Shown here piece by piece: positions 1 to 7,282 of a stretch of DNA of 11,331 nucleotides (position 1 is the first letter of the stretch; every line of letters starts with the position of its first letter). The DNA is from Anaerolineaceae bacterium (GTDB lineage: Bacteria > Chloroflexota > Anaerolineae > Anaerolineales > Anaerolineaceae): contig DOEX01000007.1 of the NCBI GenBank assembly GCA_003532515.1, positions 1 through 11,331 on the forward strand. The letters are read 5' to 3'. The position numbers were made by a program, and so were the translations under genes. Below the pieces are notes generated by a model. It saw only the letters and a program-made list of their open reading frames with translations. It did no database searches and was not told the origin of the DNA.

Positions 1-1106
1 AAACCCAGGAACTGCATCCATGGGTGGACTGGCCTGAGCAACTTAAGACCAGGGATTTCTCTGCTCTGGAAGATGCCAAAACAGTGCTGGCTGACAAAAT
101 ATTGAAACACAAATTCAACCAGTTTCTTTTCTTCAGGCAGTGGCTGCGTCTGAAAGCGTTTGCGGTCGAAAAGAAGGTTGAGATCATCGGTGATATGCCT
201 TTCGTAATCTCATTGGACAGTTCTGATGTCTGGGCAAGACCTGACTTGTTCCTGCTGGACGAAAACCTGAATCCAACCTTTGTAGCCGGAGTTCCGCCAG
301 ACTATTTCTCAGCCACCGGTCAATTGTGGGGCAACCCTCTCTATGACTGGGAGTACCATCTCTCGTCAAAATTTGAGTGGTGGGTTTCTCGCCTGGGAGC
401 GACCCTTGAGTTAGTAGATATGGTCCGTCTTGATCACTTCAGAGGTTTTGCAGCTGCCTGGCATGTGCCTTATGGAAACACAACTGCAATCGAAGGCGAG
501 TGGATTTCTGGTCCTGCTGTGGAGCTATTTACAGAACTGAAACGTAACTTCCCCCAGCTTCCTATCATTGCTGAAGATCTGGGTGTGATCACAGAAGACG
601 TTGAAGCTCTGCGGGATGGCTTTGAACTGCCGGGTATGAAAATTTTACAGTTCGGTTTCTCAGGCGATCCAGAAGATGATTTCCTCCCGCATCACTATCC
701 AGTACATTGCTTCGCTTACACTGGCTCCCATGATAATAATACTGCTCGCGGATGGTATGACGATTCTTTGGAATCAGAGAGACAATTCTGCAGGGAGTAC
801 CTGCATTTTGACGATTCAAATGATGTTGCGGACGCCATGATCAGAGCTGTATGGCAGTCTGTTGCCCGCTATGCTGTTGCACCAATTCAGGATTTTCTTG
901 GTCTTGGTGCCGAAACACGAGTCAATTTACCGGGCACGACCGCAGGAAACTGGAAGTGGCGAATGAAACCGGATGTTTTGACCTCTACACTAAACACGAA
1001 AATTCGTCGGATGAACTTGCTTTACAGCCGGTTATCTGCGGAAGAAAAAACGCGTTATACACAGTGGCTTAACGCTCACCGCGGAGATGGGGTTATGCCT
1101 CACTAG
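1..1106 (+). CDS. malQ: 4-alpha-glucanotransferase (amylomaltase), 5'-truncated
   Basis: Cytoplasmic GH77 enzyme that transfers alpha-1,4-glucan segments between maltodextrins and releases glucose. The open frame runs in from the window edge (first full codon at base 3) and about 367 residues are visible, against roughly 500 in the family, so the N-terminal part is missing. The in-frame GTG at 24 is not a credible start, because coding similarity (TQELHPWVDWPEQL) continues upstream of it. All three GH77 catalytic acids are visible: the nucleophile Asp in VRLDHFRGF (codon 432-434), the acid/base Glu in IIAEDLG (573-575) and the stabilising Asp in YTGSHDNNT (732-734). Other family blocks are GDMPF..SDVWARPDLF, PPDYFSATGQLWGNPLYDW and VNLPGTTAGNWKWRM. 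The stop at 1104-1106 lies inside the 3' end of the convergent transporter gene. The glucose produced is the substrate of the nearby polyphosphate glucokinase. Confidence 0.96.
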   Translation, partial: TQELHPWVDWPEQLKTRDFSALEDAKTVLADKILKHKFNQFLFFRQWLRLKAFAVEKKVEIIGDMPFVISLDSSDVWARPDLFLLDENLNPTFVAGVPPDYFSATGQLWGNPLYDWEYHLSSKFEWWVSRLGATLELVDMVRLDHFRGFAAAWHVPYGNTTAIEGEWISGPAVELFTELKRNFPQLPIIAEDLGVITEDVEALRDGFELPGMKILQFGFSGDPEDDFLPHHYPVHCFAYTGSHDNNTARGWYDDSLESERQFCREYLHFDDSNDVADAMIRAVWQSVARYAVAPIQDFLGLGAETRVNLPGTTAGNWKWRMKPDVLTSTLNTKIRRMNLLYSRLSAEEKTRYTQWLNAHRGDGVMPH

Positions 1107-1986
1107 GCTTTGCACTCAAAGCGAATACCAAGCCAAACAGAATCAGAATACCGCCAGCAACTTCGATTGCTGACGGTATTTCTTTTAAGAACAAGATCGC
1201 CAAAATGCTCGACCCAATCGGTTCAAAAAGTAGAGCGAGGGAGACAATCTGGGCTGGCAAGCGTGTCAGCGCTTTATTCATGGAGGTATGACCAAGTGTT
1301 TGTGGAACTAAGGCCAGTAGGAGGAAGACCAGGTAAATCTTCGGAGGATAGGTTTGGTAGCCTTTATCAAAGAACAACATCATGATACCCAAAACCAAAG
1401 CAGCAATAGAGTAAACGATGCTGACATAGAGTTCGGTGGACATTTTGCTAGCAACTTTTCTACCCACCAGCAGGTAGCCAGCAACCATCCAGGCACTCAA
1501 TAACGCCATAAGGATCCCAGGCAATGTGCTTGAACCACTGTCATTTTTTCCTAAAATCGCGATCAGTAAGCCACCAAGAAAAGCGAACAGAACACCTAAA
1601 TAGAAGCGCTTTGAAACTTGTTCTTTGAGCACCAAGGGTGACAACAATCCGACCCATAGAGGCGACGTTGTGACAAAAATGACAGAACTATTCACTGAAA
1701 CCAGGTTTAATGACCAGGTCCACAAGGCAAAATGAAGTGCCAGGAGAACACCCGACAACGTAAGCAAACCAATTTGTTTGGAATCAAGAGAGATTTTTTC
1801 TTCTTTTTTAGTGACGAAAAATATGAATATTGCAATAATTGCCGAGAAAAACAAACGATGAAAAGCTACCGCGATGGGACTTGCGAACGGCAGAGCCGTC
1901 TTGATCAGTATCGCTGCGGTAGAAACCGCTAAGATCCCAACAAGAAGAAGGAGATAAGGTGAACCTGCATTTCTTTTATTGTGCAT
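1093..1986 (-). CDS. EamA/DMT-family membrane transporter (RhaT/YdcZ-like exporter type)
   Basis: A 297-residue, very hydrophobic protein with about ten membrane helices in two tandem EamA halves (roughly residues 10-145 and 155-292), the usual size and layout of drug/metabolite transporters. Conserved-looking points are the first-half end motif around SSVIFVTTSPLWVGLLSPLVLKE and the equivalent second-half segment AQIVSLALLFEPIGSSILA followed by LKE. The substrate cannot be read from the sequence; members export amino acids, nucleobases or sugars-related metabolites. The 3' end overlaps malQ by 14 bases tail to tail and carries the malQ terminator antisense. The ATG at 1986 has no Shine-Dalgarno sequence and lies about 7 bases after the U-tract of the ppgK terminator. 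The mRNA is therefore probably leaderless, or produced by read-through. A GTG/ATG further inside would cut into the first helix, so the upstream start is kept. Confidence 0.85.
   Translation of the reverse strand: MHNKRNAGSPYLLLLVGILAVSTAAILIKTALPFASPIAVAFHRLFFSAIIAIFIFFVTKKEEKISLDSKQIGLLTLSGVLLALHFALWTWSLNLVSVNSSVIFVTTSPLWVGLLSPLVLKEQVSKRFYLGVLFAFLGGLLIAILGKNDSGSSTLPGILMALLSAWMVAGYLLVGRKVASKMSTELYVSIVYSIAALVLGIMMLFFDKGYQTYPPKIYLVFLLLALVPQTLGHTSMNKALTRLPAQIVSLALLFEPIGSSILAILFLKEIPSAIEVAGGILILFGLVFALSAKPSEA
1147..1186 (+). terminator. Intrinsic terminator of malQ, inside the convergent transporter gene
   Basis: AATACCG-C-CAGCAA (1147-1160) pairs with TTGCTG-A-CGGTATT (1167-1180): 13 base pairs with one internal C/A mismatch. 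The loop is CTTCGA, and the T-rich tail TCTTTT (1181-1186) follows directly on the plus strand. It lies 41 bases after the malQ stop, where a malQ terminator would be expected. The same bases encode the EIPSAIEVAGGI stretch of the EamA protein on the opposite strand. The structure is read by eye; termination is inferred. Confidence 0.72.
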
Positions 1987-1992
1987 TATGGT

Positions 1993-2024
1993 AAAAAAAG
2001 CAGGTATAAATGTATACCTGCTTT
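1993..2024 (-). terminator. Intrinsic terminator of the tal-pgi/ruvX/mltG/ppgK operon
   Basis: Read on the minus strand, AAAGCAGGTATA (2024-2013) and TATACCTGCTTT (2008-1997) form a perfect 12-base-pair stem around a 4-base loop (2012-2009). An uninterrupted T-run follows, ending at 1993. It begins 20 bases after the ppgK stop. The T-run ends only about 6 bases before the ATG of the next gene on the same strand, so it separates the operon from the EamA gene with no space for an independent leader. Confidence 0.9.
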
Positions 2025-2043
2025 ATCCTTCCAAAGTAATAAA

Positions 2044-2787
2044 TTAGGTCAGTTTTTCTTGGGCAGCAACCGCTGCACCGATGATCCCAGCCAGGTTTTC
2101 GAGTTTCGCTGGGATAACCTTGGTTTTCACGGTCAGGTATTTTGAAAACTTTTCGAAACGCGCGCTGACCCCACCACCCAGGATGAAAATATCAGGACTA
2201 AACAAGAATTCATAGGCTTTCAAGGCTTCGTTGAAACGTACTGCCCATTGCTTCCAGGTCAATTTTTCACGAGTTTTTACGGCTGCTGATGCATATTCCT
2301 CAACTTCGTATTTACCGAGTAACATATGTCCTAACTCTGTGTTTTGCAGTAATTTTCCTTCAACGAATAAAGCTGAACCTATGCCAGTGCCGATGGTCAG
2401 GAACATAACGACTTTCGCCTTGCGGGCTTCTTCGGTTCCGAAACGGAACTCTGCCATGCCTGCCGCATCGGCATCGTTGAGGATGAAAGCCTTGTTGCCA
2501 GTTTCCTCTTCGATCATTTTTGCCAAATTGGCTCCTACCCAGTCTTTATGCAGATTGGCGGATGTATCAATCACGCCGTTTTTGACTATCCCTGGGAAAC
2601 CGGCTCCAATAATGCCAGAGTAGTTCAATTCTTTGGCGATCTTGTGGATATCCTTGACAATCTCTTTAGGTTTCTTGCTTTTATCACTTTTGTGCCGGAT
2701 TCGCTCTGAAACCAATTTCCCGGTATCCGTGTCGACTAAGGCACCTTTTGTGGCGGAACCGCCAATATCAATACCTAAAACAATCAT
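2044..2787 (-). CDS. ppgK: Polyphosphate glucokinase (ROK family)
   Basis: Phosphorylates glucose to glucose 6-phosphate in the cytoplasm, using inorganic polyphosphate (often also ATP). The protein is 247 residues, the normal PpgK size. Visible are the N-terminal phosphate loop LGIDIGGSATKGALVD (4-19), GAGFPGIV (61-68), the catalytic Asp105 in the PpgK-style NDADAAG block (104-110), the second phosphate loop TIGTGIGSAL (131-140), TELGHM (150-155), the PpgK-typical EEYAS...REKLTWKQWA region (163-182) and LGGGVS (203-208). The CXCGXXGC zinc motif of ATP-dependent ROK glucokinases is absent, as expected for PpgK. An upstream in-frame GTG at 2805 is rejected because it precedes the Shine-Dalgarno sequence. 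It is the last gene of the operon, 10 bases after the mltG stop. With MalQ and Tal-Pgi nearby it supplies glucose 6-phosphate from maltodextrin-derived glucose. Confidence 0.94.
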   Translation of the reverse strand: MIVLGIDIGGSATKGALVDTDTGKLVSERIRHKSDKSKKPKEIVKDIHKIAKELNYSGIIGAGFPGIVKNGVIDTSANLHKDWVGANLAKMIEEETGNKAFILNDADAAGMAEFRFGTEEARKAKVVMFLTIGTGIGSALFVEGKLLQNTELGHMLLGKYEVEEYASAAVKTREKLTWKQWAVRFNEALKAYEFLFSPDIFILGGGVSARFEKFSKYLTVKTKVIPAKLENLAGIIGAAVAAQEKLT

Positions 2788-2790
2788 GAT

Positions 2791-2799
2791 TCCTCCTTT
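2791..2799 (-). promoter_or_regulatory. Ribosome binding site of ppgK that fixes its start
   Basis: Minus-strand AAAGGAGGA lies 3 bases before the ATG at 2787, and the mltG stop codon TAA (2800-2798) overlaps its first bases. This nearly perfect Shine-Dalgarno sequence lies inside the longer reading frame that begins with GTG at 2805, so ATG 2787 is the real start. Termination on mltG and initiation on ppgK are adjacent and probably coupled. Confidence 0.85.
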
Positions 2800-3931
2800 A
2801 ATCACACCCGTTTGCCAGGTGTTCTTCGTAAGTTACAGCAAAATTGTGTGTATAACTTCCATCGCATTTTGCCCGGAAGAAAAAATAACCAGTTTGCTCA
2901 GGAGCAAAGGCAGCCAGAAGAGCCTCTCGTCCAGGATTGGAAATTGCTCCGGGAGGCAATCCGTTCACCTGGTAAGTATTATAGTCGGATTGCACTGCCA
3001 AATCATCATAAGTCAGGGGTGATTTCCACCAGGTTTGCATGACAGGATCGAAACCAAGCGCATATTGGACCGTTGGATCAGTCTCCAACCTCATTCCTAT
3101 TGCCAGGCGATTAAAGAAAACCGATGAAATGGTGGACATCTCGGTACTTTCCAGCGTTTCCCGTTGGATGATCGAAGCCAGTATGATCAACTCATCGGTC
3201 GAAAAGGCAGAACTTTGGGCGTTAAGAAGTTGATTGGCTTCATCAATTACCATTTTTGTGCGGTTAACAGATTGAAGAATGAAATCTTCCAGCGTGATGC
3301 TTGGTTTCAGGCTGTAGAAACCCGGGTGCATATAGCCTTCCAGTGATCTCTGTGCAGGCAGGCTGAGCACCTGTGTGACTTCTGCGGTTGGTGCATACGC
3401 GAAATTCAGAAATTCTTCCCCAGTAAACCCAAGACCGAGCTGCTCGATAACGGCTGCTATTTCCTCCAGCCGCCAGCCAGCAAATATGGTGAACTGTACA
3501 TCCCGGTTCGAGCCAGAGGCAATGAATGTAGCTGTCTGGATGGCGTTCAAACCACTTGAGAGGGTATAGGTTCCCGGGCTAAGAGTCCGGTCTGTGCCTT
3601 TGTAAGTCAATAAATCACAAGTTCCAACTGCAGAAAAGACAAACTGTTCAGATTCCAGTTTATAACAAACATCCATGGCACTGTCACTGGTTGAAATCGT
3701 AAATTTGCGTTCAGATTCACCAGAGAATTCCAACGGCTGTTGCAGCAAATCCAGGTTTCTGAAGAGACGAATGGAATAGCGAAGATTATTGAGCGTGCTC
3801 ACGTTACCGCCTGGCGCTCCCAGGATCTGGCTATTGTTATAGACTGCATACATCATAAACAGGACTAACCCAATTGCGAGCAAAAAGAAAAGTATAAAAA
3901 CGATGGGCAGCTGTTTCCGCTTACGGGTCAC
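2798..3931 (-). CDS. mltG: Endolytic murein transglycosylase MltG (YceG-like)
   Basis: Membrane-anchored lytic transglycosylase that cleaves nascent peptidoglycan strands and is thought to set glycan chain termination. 377 residues: a basic cytoplasmic N-terminus (TRKRKQ), one membrane helix at about residues 9-31, then a large extracytoplasmic part. The YceG catalytic core is clear in the C-terminal half. The catalytic Glu is Glu258 in LASIIQRET (E. coli numbering Glu218). It is followed by VFFNRL, the METDPTVQYALG-like segment at 281-293, YNTYQVNGLPPGAISNPG (317-334) and the closing HNF..TYEEHLAN block. Start: GTG at 3931, overlapping the ruvX stop as GTGA, with GAGG seven bases upstream. 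The 4-base overlap argues for translational coupling. The region between the helix and the core (about 40-150) is divergent and looks like a LysM-like or linker region, without a clear motif. Confidence 0.93.
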   Translation of the reverse strand: MTRKRKQLPIVFILFFLLAIGLVLFMMYAVYNNSQILGAPGGNVSTLNNLRYSIRLFRNLDLLQQPLEFSGESERKFTISTSDSAMDVCYKLESEQFVFSAVGTCDLLTYKGTDRTLSPGTYTLSSGLNAIQTATFIASGSNRDVQFTIFAGWRLEEIAAVIEQLGLGFTGEEFLNFAYAPTAEVTQVLSLPAQRSLEGYMHPGFYSLKPSITLEDFILQSVNRTKMVIDEANQLLNAQSSAFSTDELIILASIIQRETLESTEMSTISSVFFNRLAIGMRLETDPTVQYALGFDPVMQTWWKSPLTYDDLAVQSDYNTYQVNGLPPGAISNPGREALLAAFAPEQTGYFFFRAKCDGSYTHNFAVTYEEHLANGCD

Positions 3932-4365
3932 GGTTTAACCTCATTTTCAGCTTGAGGGCAGTGATTGTCGAGGTAATCCTGGAGGATGATAGCGGCTGCC
4001 TGGTCATCCATTGGCTCGTGGCGTTTCTTTTTGCCCTCGCCCCGTGAGATCGAAGCTTGAAGGGCATGTTGCGTTGAGTGAGATTCGTCCCACGCGATTA
4101 TAGTTAGTCCAGTCTGCTTTTGAAGCTCTTCAATGAAACGGTTGACTGACCTTGCCCGCGGACCCAGGCTGCCATCGGCATCCAATGGGAGCCCGACCAC
4201 GATCGACTGGCAGCCTTCATCATGGGCAACTTTGGCAACAGCCGCAGCATCTTCAGCACGTGAAACGTGTTTCAAGATTCGGAGAGGTCGCGCCAACGAG
4301 CCAGTCGGGTCGCTAACTGCCACGCCTATTCGGGCGTTTCCATGGTCAATGCCCAAAAATTTCAT
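3928..4365 (-). CDS. ruvX: Holliday-junction resolvase-like nuclease YqgF/RuvX
   Basis: Small RNase H-fold protein of the YqgF family, linked to 16S rRNA 5' processing and to Holliday-junction resolution. 145 residues from the ATG at 4365. The family blocks appear in order: GIDHGNARIGVAVSD (5-19, first metal-binding Asp7), IVVGLPLDADGSLGPRA (55-71), AWDESHSTQHA (91-101) and the last acidic block DDQAAAIILQDYL (120-132). A TTG in frame at 4377 would add four residues; ATG 4365 aligns with the usual MKFLGID-type start. Neither has a clear Shine-Dalgarno sequence. The start lies 13 bases after the tal-pgi stop, so reinitiation by ribosomes leaving tal-pgi is likely. The gene overlaps mltG by 4 bases; ruvX-mltG neighbours are common in bacteria. 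Confidence 0.93.
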   Translation of the reverse strand: MKFLGIDHGNARIGVAVSDPTGSLARPLRILKHVSRAEDAAAVAKVAHDEGCQSIVVGLPLDADGSLGPRARSVNRFIEELQKQTGLTIIAWDESHSTQHALQASISRGEGKKKRHEPMDDQAAAIILQDYLDNHCPQAENEVKP

Positions 4366-4378
4366 AATTACATTCAAT

Positions 4379-7132
4379 CTATTTCAGATGGATTCGAATG
4401 ACTCGTTTACCTTTTTGCCGCAAAGCTTCGATGTCTCCCAAGGCTTGAGCACGCTGCAAGGTGGCAAAACTCATGCCCTCATCAGGAATTTCAAAGTCAA
4501 CAGGACTATCCTTGGTAAAAGTGATGAACAGACCGCCATCTTGCCCGCCTTTGTGCAGCTGACCGGTGGAATGTAAGAAGCGCGGACCAAAACCCAACGT
4601 TGTTGCCTTGTTAAATCGATTGAGCAGCATCATTCGCAAACCCTGTAACAAATCATAATTTTTATCCAGCCGAGCCACAAAAGAATTGAGGGCAAAAAAG
4701 CCGTTTTCTTTGACGGTCTGCCCATAGACTTTGAGAATTTCACTGAGGTTATCAACTGATTCCAATCCAGGGACAGAATCACCATAAACAGCAATGTCAT
4801 CATTCTCCCAAACTGGAGTTCCGTCTTCCAAACGTCCTTTTTCCTGGTATTGTTTGATAACGTCTTTGGTGATTGTCTTACTGAGCTGAACGTTTGGCTG
4901 ATCGAAAGCGTTAACTTTCAACACAGCGCAGGCAATTGCCGTGGCATACTCCCAACGGTAAAATTCCTTGGCCAATTGATACGGATCCTGGATAGCGATT
5001 TCGATAACTGGATGACCTTTGTCTAACAGGCTTGAAGCCAGCTCACGCTTTTCACCGTTGACCAAGAGGTACACAAACAGACGGTCAGAGGGGTATTCGA
5101 GTGTTTCAAGGGTTTCTTCGCCTTCGATCGGTAAGATGCCTTTTCCTTCCTTGCCACTGCTCTCTGCAATCAATTGCTCCAGCCAGGGGACTAAATGAGC
5201 CGCGTAGTCTTCAGCGATAAAGCTAAGTTTATCTTTGCCAACTTTCGCCCCTTCACCGATCAGTAAACCTAACAGGAGATTGGCATTGGCAGGATAGACG
5301 ACAGTTTCCAGTCCCTGTTTCTCAGCTTCAATTGCTTCACCTAAGAAATGGTGAAGGTTAACTCCCATGACAGCAGCAGGTACCAGCCCAAAGTGAGTGA
5401 AAACGGAATAACGACCGCCCACATCCGGTCGTGCATTGAATACTTTTCGGAAATTTCTGGATTCTGCCAGGTGTTGGAGGGAGGTTCCGGGGTCAGTGAC
5501 AGCAATAAAGTTATTACCCGGATTCTGTACACCCAGTTTTTCCAGCTCAGCCCAGAAATACTTCATGGCTGAAAGTGTCTCGCTTGTACCGCCGCTCTTG
5601 CTGGAAACAACAAAAAGGGTTTTGGTCAAATCGACACCTTCGCACCTGAATGCGATCTCTTCCGGGTTGGTTGTATCGATTATCTGTAACTTCAGACCTT
5701 TTCCAGGTTCAAGGGTGGAGGCAATTGCCTGGCTGATGACTTCAGGTGCCAACGATGATCCGCCCATTCCGAGCACAAAGGCATCAGTAAAACCTTCGGT
5801 TAACAATTCTTCACGGAAAGCTTCCAATTCCGGGATCAAGGCTAACTGTTGAGAAGGTAAATTCAGCCAACCCAAACGGTTGCGGATCTCTTCAAAACCG
5901 CTTTCATCATTGGTCCAGAAGGTAGGGTCGTGCGCGTACATGCGGTTAACAGCTTTTTCTGAGATTGCATTTTTGAGTGCGCTTTGTAGTTGGCCCGCCA
6001 ATCCATTTAAACCATGGACGAAGTGAGTTCGTTTGCCTTCAATGATATCGAGAAGTGCCAGGTGGGCTTGCTTAAATTTATCGACACCTTCCTCTTCCAA
6101 AAGCTTGGTAACCGCTGAAAAATCAATTTCCAATTTTCCCAAAAGTTGCATATCAGACCAGGCTTGGTCAAGATTCTCTTCAATAGACAACCTAGCGGTC
6201 CCGTGGTCAAGAAATGCAGCCAGTGTTTTCGGTGGGATGGTATTAACACTGCCAGAGGCAATCAAATTATCCACGTAGAGTGTGTCGGAAAAATTTGGAT
6301 CTTTCGTGCCGGTTGACGCCCACAGCGGCTTCTGTGGGTTGGCTCCTTGTTGCTGTAAAACCCTGAAACGCTCATTGGAAAATTCCTCAAGATACACCTT
6401 ATAGGCCAGTTTGGCGTTTGCAACGGCAATTTTTCCTTTGGCACGAGCTGCTTCCTGAGTTAGAGTGGTTGGCGAACTAATAACGGCATCCAAGAGTTGA
6501 TCAACCGCAGTGTCGATTCGGGAAACAAAGAAGGAAGCCACGCTGGCAATGGAATCAATTGGTTGATGGTTCGTGATTCGTGTTTCCAACCCGGTCAAAT
6601 AAGCATCAATGACCTGCTTATAGCGTTCCACAGAGAAAATCAAGGTAGCGTTTACATTGATTCCCGCGGCAATCAGTGCGGTGATGACTTCCAAACCTTC
6701 GATAGTGGCTGGCACTTTGATCATGGCATTCTTGCGACCAATTTGTGTCCAGAGCGAATGACCTTCTTCGATAGATTTCTTGGCATCGTAGGCGTAAAGC
6801 GGGTTGATTTCTACGCTCACCAGTCCATCCTGACCACGATTGGCTTCAAACACAGGCAGAAAGAGATCAGCAGCTTGCTGAATGTCTTGCTTTACAAGCT
6901 CAGCGTAAATCTGATCGCTGTTCAAGCCTGACCATGCAAGTGCCTGGAGCACATCGTCATAGGCAGTGCTGTTTTTCAGCGCTGCTTCAAATATGCTCGG
7001 GTTGGAGGTAACCCCAAAAATATGGCGTTCATCAATCATTTTCTTCATTCTGCCGTCTTGCAGCATATCTCGTTCAATATTGTCATACCAGATTGATTGT
7101 CCAAGTTTGTTGACTAATTCTGAATTGTTCAT
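4379..7132 (-). CDS. tal-pgi: Bifunctional transaldolase / glucose-6-phosphate isomerase
   Basis: A fused two-enzyme protein of 917 residues. The N-terminal part (about 1-370) is a transaldolase: TSNPSIF (42-48), VSVEINP (105-111), the Schiff-base Lys139 in MIKVPAT, NVNATLIFSVERY (159-171) and ASFFVSRIDTAVD (199-211). The C-terminal part (about 380-917) is a phosphoglucose isomerase: VLGMGGSSLAPEV (453-465), the sugar-phosphate site SSKSGGTSET (510-519), VGGRYSVFT (571-579), the catalytic Glu657 in LIAESSGK and STGQLHKGG (855-863) with Lys861. It shuttles fructose 6-phosphate between glycolysis and the non-oxidative pentose phosphate pathway, so both active sites share a metabolite. The frame is continuous through the junction, with no sign of frameshift. 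ATG 7132 follows a GGAG-type ribosome site by 4 bases. It is the first gene of the ruvX-mltG-ppgK operon. Tal-Pgi fusions are known in several bacterial groups. Confidence 0.96.
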   Translation of the reverse strand: MNNSELVNKLGQSIWYDNIERDMLQDGRMKKMIDERHIFGVTSNPSIFEAALKNSTAYDDVLQALAWSGLNSDQIYAELVKQDIQQAADLFLPVFEANRGQDGLVSVEINPLYAYDAKKSIEEGHSLWTQIGRKNAMIKVPATIEGLEVITALIAAGINVNATLIFSVERYKQVIDAYLTGLETRITNHQPIDSIASVASFFVSRIDTAVDQLLDAVISSPTTLTQEAARAKGKIAVANAKLAYKVYLEEFSNERFRVLQQQGANPQKPLWASTGTKDPNFSDTLYVDNLIASGSVNTIPPKTLAAFLDHGTARLSIEENLDQAWSDMQLLGKLEIDFSAVTKLLEEEGVDKFKQAHLALLDIIEGKRTHFVHGLNGLAGQLQSALKNAISEKAVNRMYAHDPTFWTNDESGFEEIRNRLGWLNLPSQQLALIPELEAFREELLTEGFTDAFVLGMGGSSLAPEVISQAIASTLEPGKGLKLQIIDTTNPEEIAFRCEGVDLTKTLFVVSSKSGGTSETLSAMKYFWAELEKLGVQNPGNNFIAVTDPGTSLQHLAESRNFRKVFNARPDVGGRYSVFTHFGLVPAAVMGVNLHHFLGEAIEAEKQGLETVVYPANANLLLGLLIGEGAKVGKDKLSFIAEDYAAHLVPWLEQLIAESSGKEGKGILPIEGEETLETLEYPSDRLFVYLLVNGEKRELASSLLDKGHPVIEIAIQDPYQLAKEFYRWEYATAIACAVLKVNAFDQPNVQLSKTITKDVIKQYQEKGRLEDGTPVWENDDIAVYGDSVPGLESVDNLSEILKVYGQTVKENGFFALNSFVARLDKNYDLLQGLRMMLLNRFNKATTLGFGPRFLHSTGQLHKGGQDGGLFITFTKDSPVDFEIPDEGMSFATLQRAQALGDIEALRQKGKRVIRIHLK

Positions 7133-7282
7133 TGTTCTCCATCTTTCCAGAAGATTCTACCTGAGATTTCCATGCTGAATGAGACCCTTATCGTGGTCAC
7201 GGTTCGTGCTTTTTCAATGATAAAATTTTACCATCAACGACGATGATTCCGGGTAGCATAAGGCGACTGAAGAGGAATAAGC
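7133..7282. promoter_or_regulatory. Divergent promoter region between tal-pgi and the pteridine-reductase-like gene
   Basis: These 150 non-coding bases separate two divergent operons, so both promoters must lie here. On the plus strand TGATAAAAT (7218-7226) resembles an extended -10 element. No convincing -35 lies 16-18 bases upstream, so it would depend on the extended -10. For tal-pgi (minus) TTGAAA at 7217-7212 could be a -35, but I see no good -10 at normal spacing. A short inverted repeat CGTG-GT-CACG lies at 7192-7201, in the middle of the gap. Promoter presence is inferred from layout; the exact elements are uncertain. Confidence 0.4.

Noticed and set aside
24..26. GTG at 24 as the start of malQ
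   Set aside because: The frame is open to the window edge with family-like residues upstream, and MalQ is about 130 residues longer.
2231..2623. Long plus-strand open frame of 130 codons opposite ppgK
   Set aside because: It is antisense to a clear ppgK coding sequence with intact motifs, has no ribosome site, and reads as low-complexity Ser/Pro-rich sequence typical of shadow frames.
7192..7201. CGTG-GT-CACG inverted repeat as an operator
   Set aside because: Four-base arms are expected often by chance and it does not overlap a convincing promoter element.
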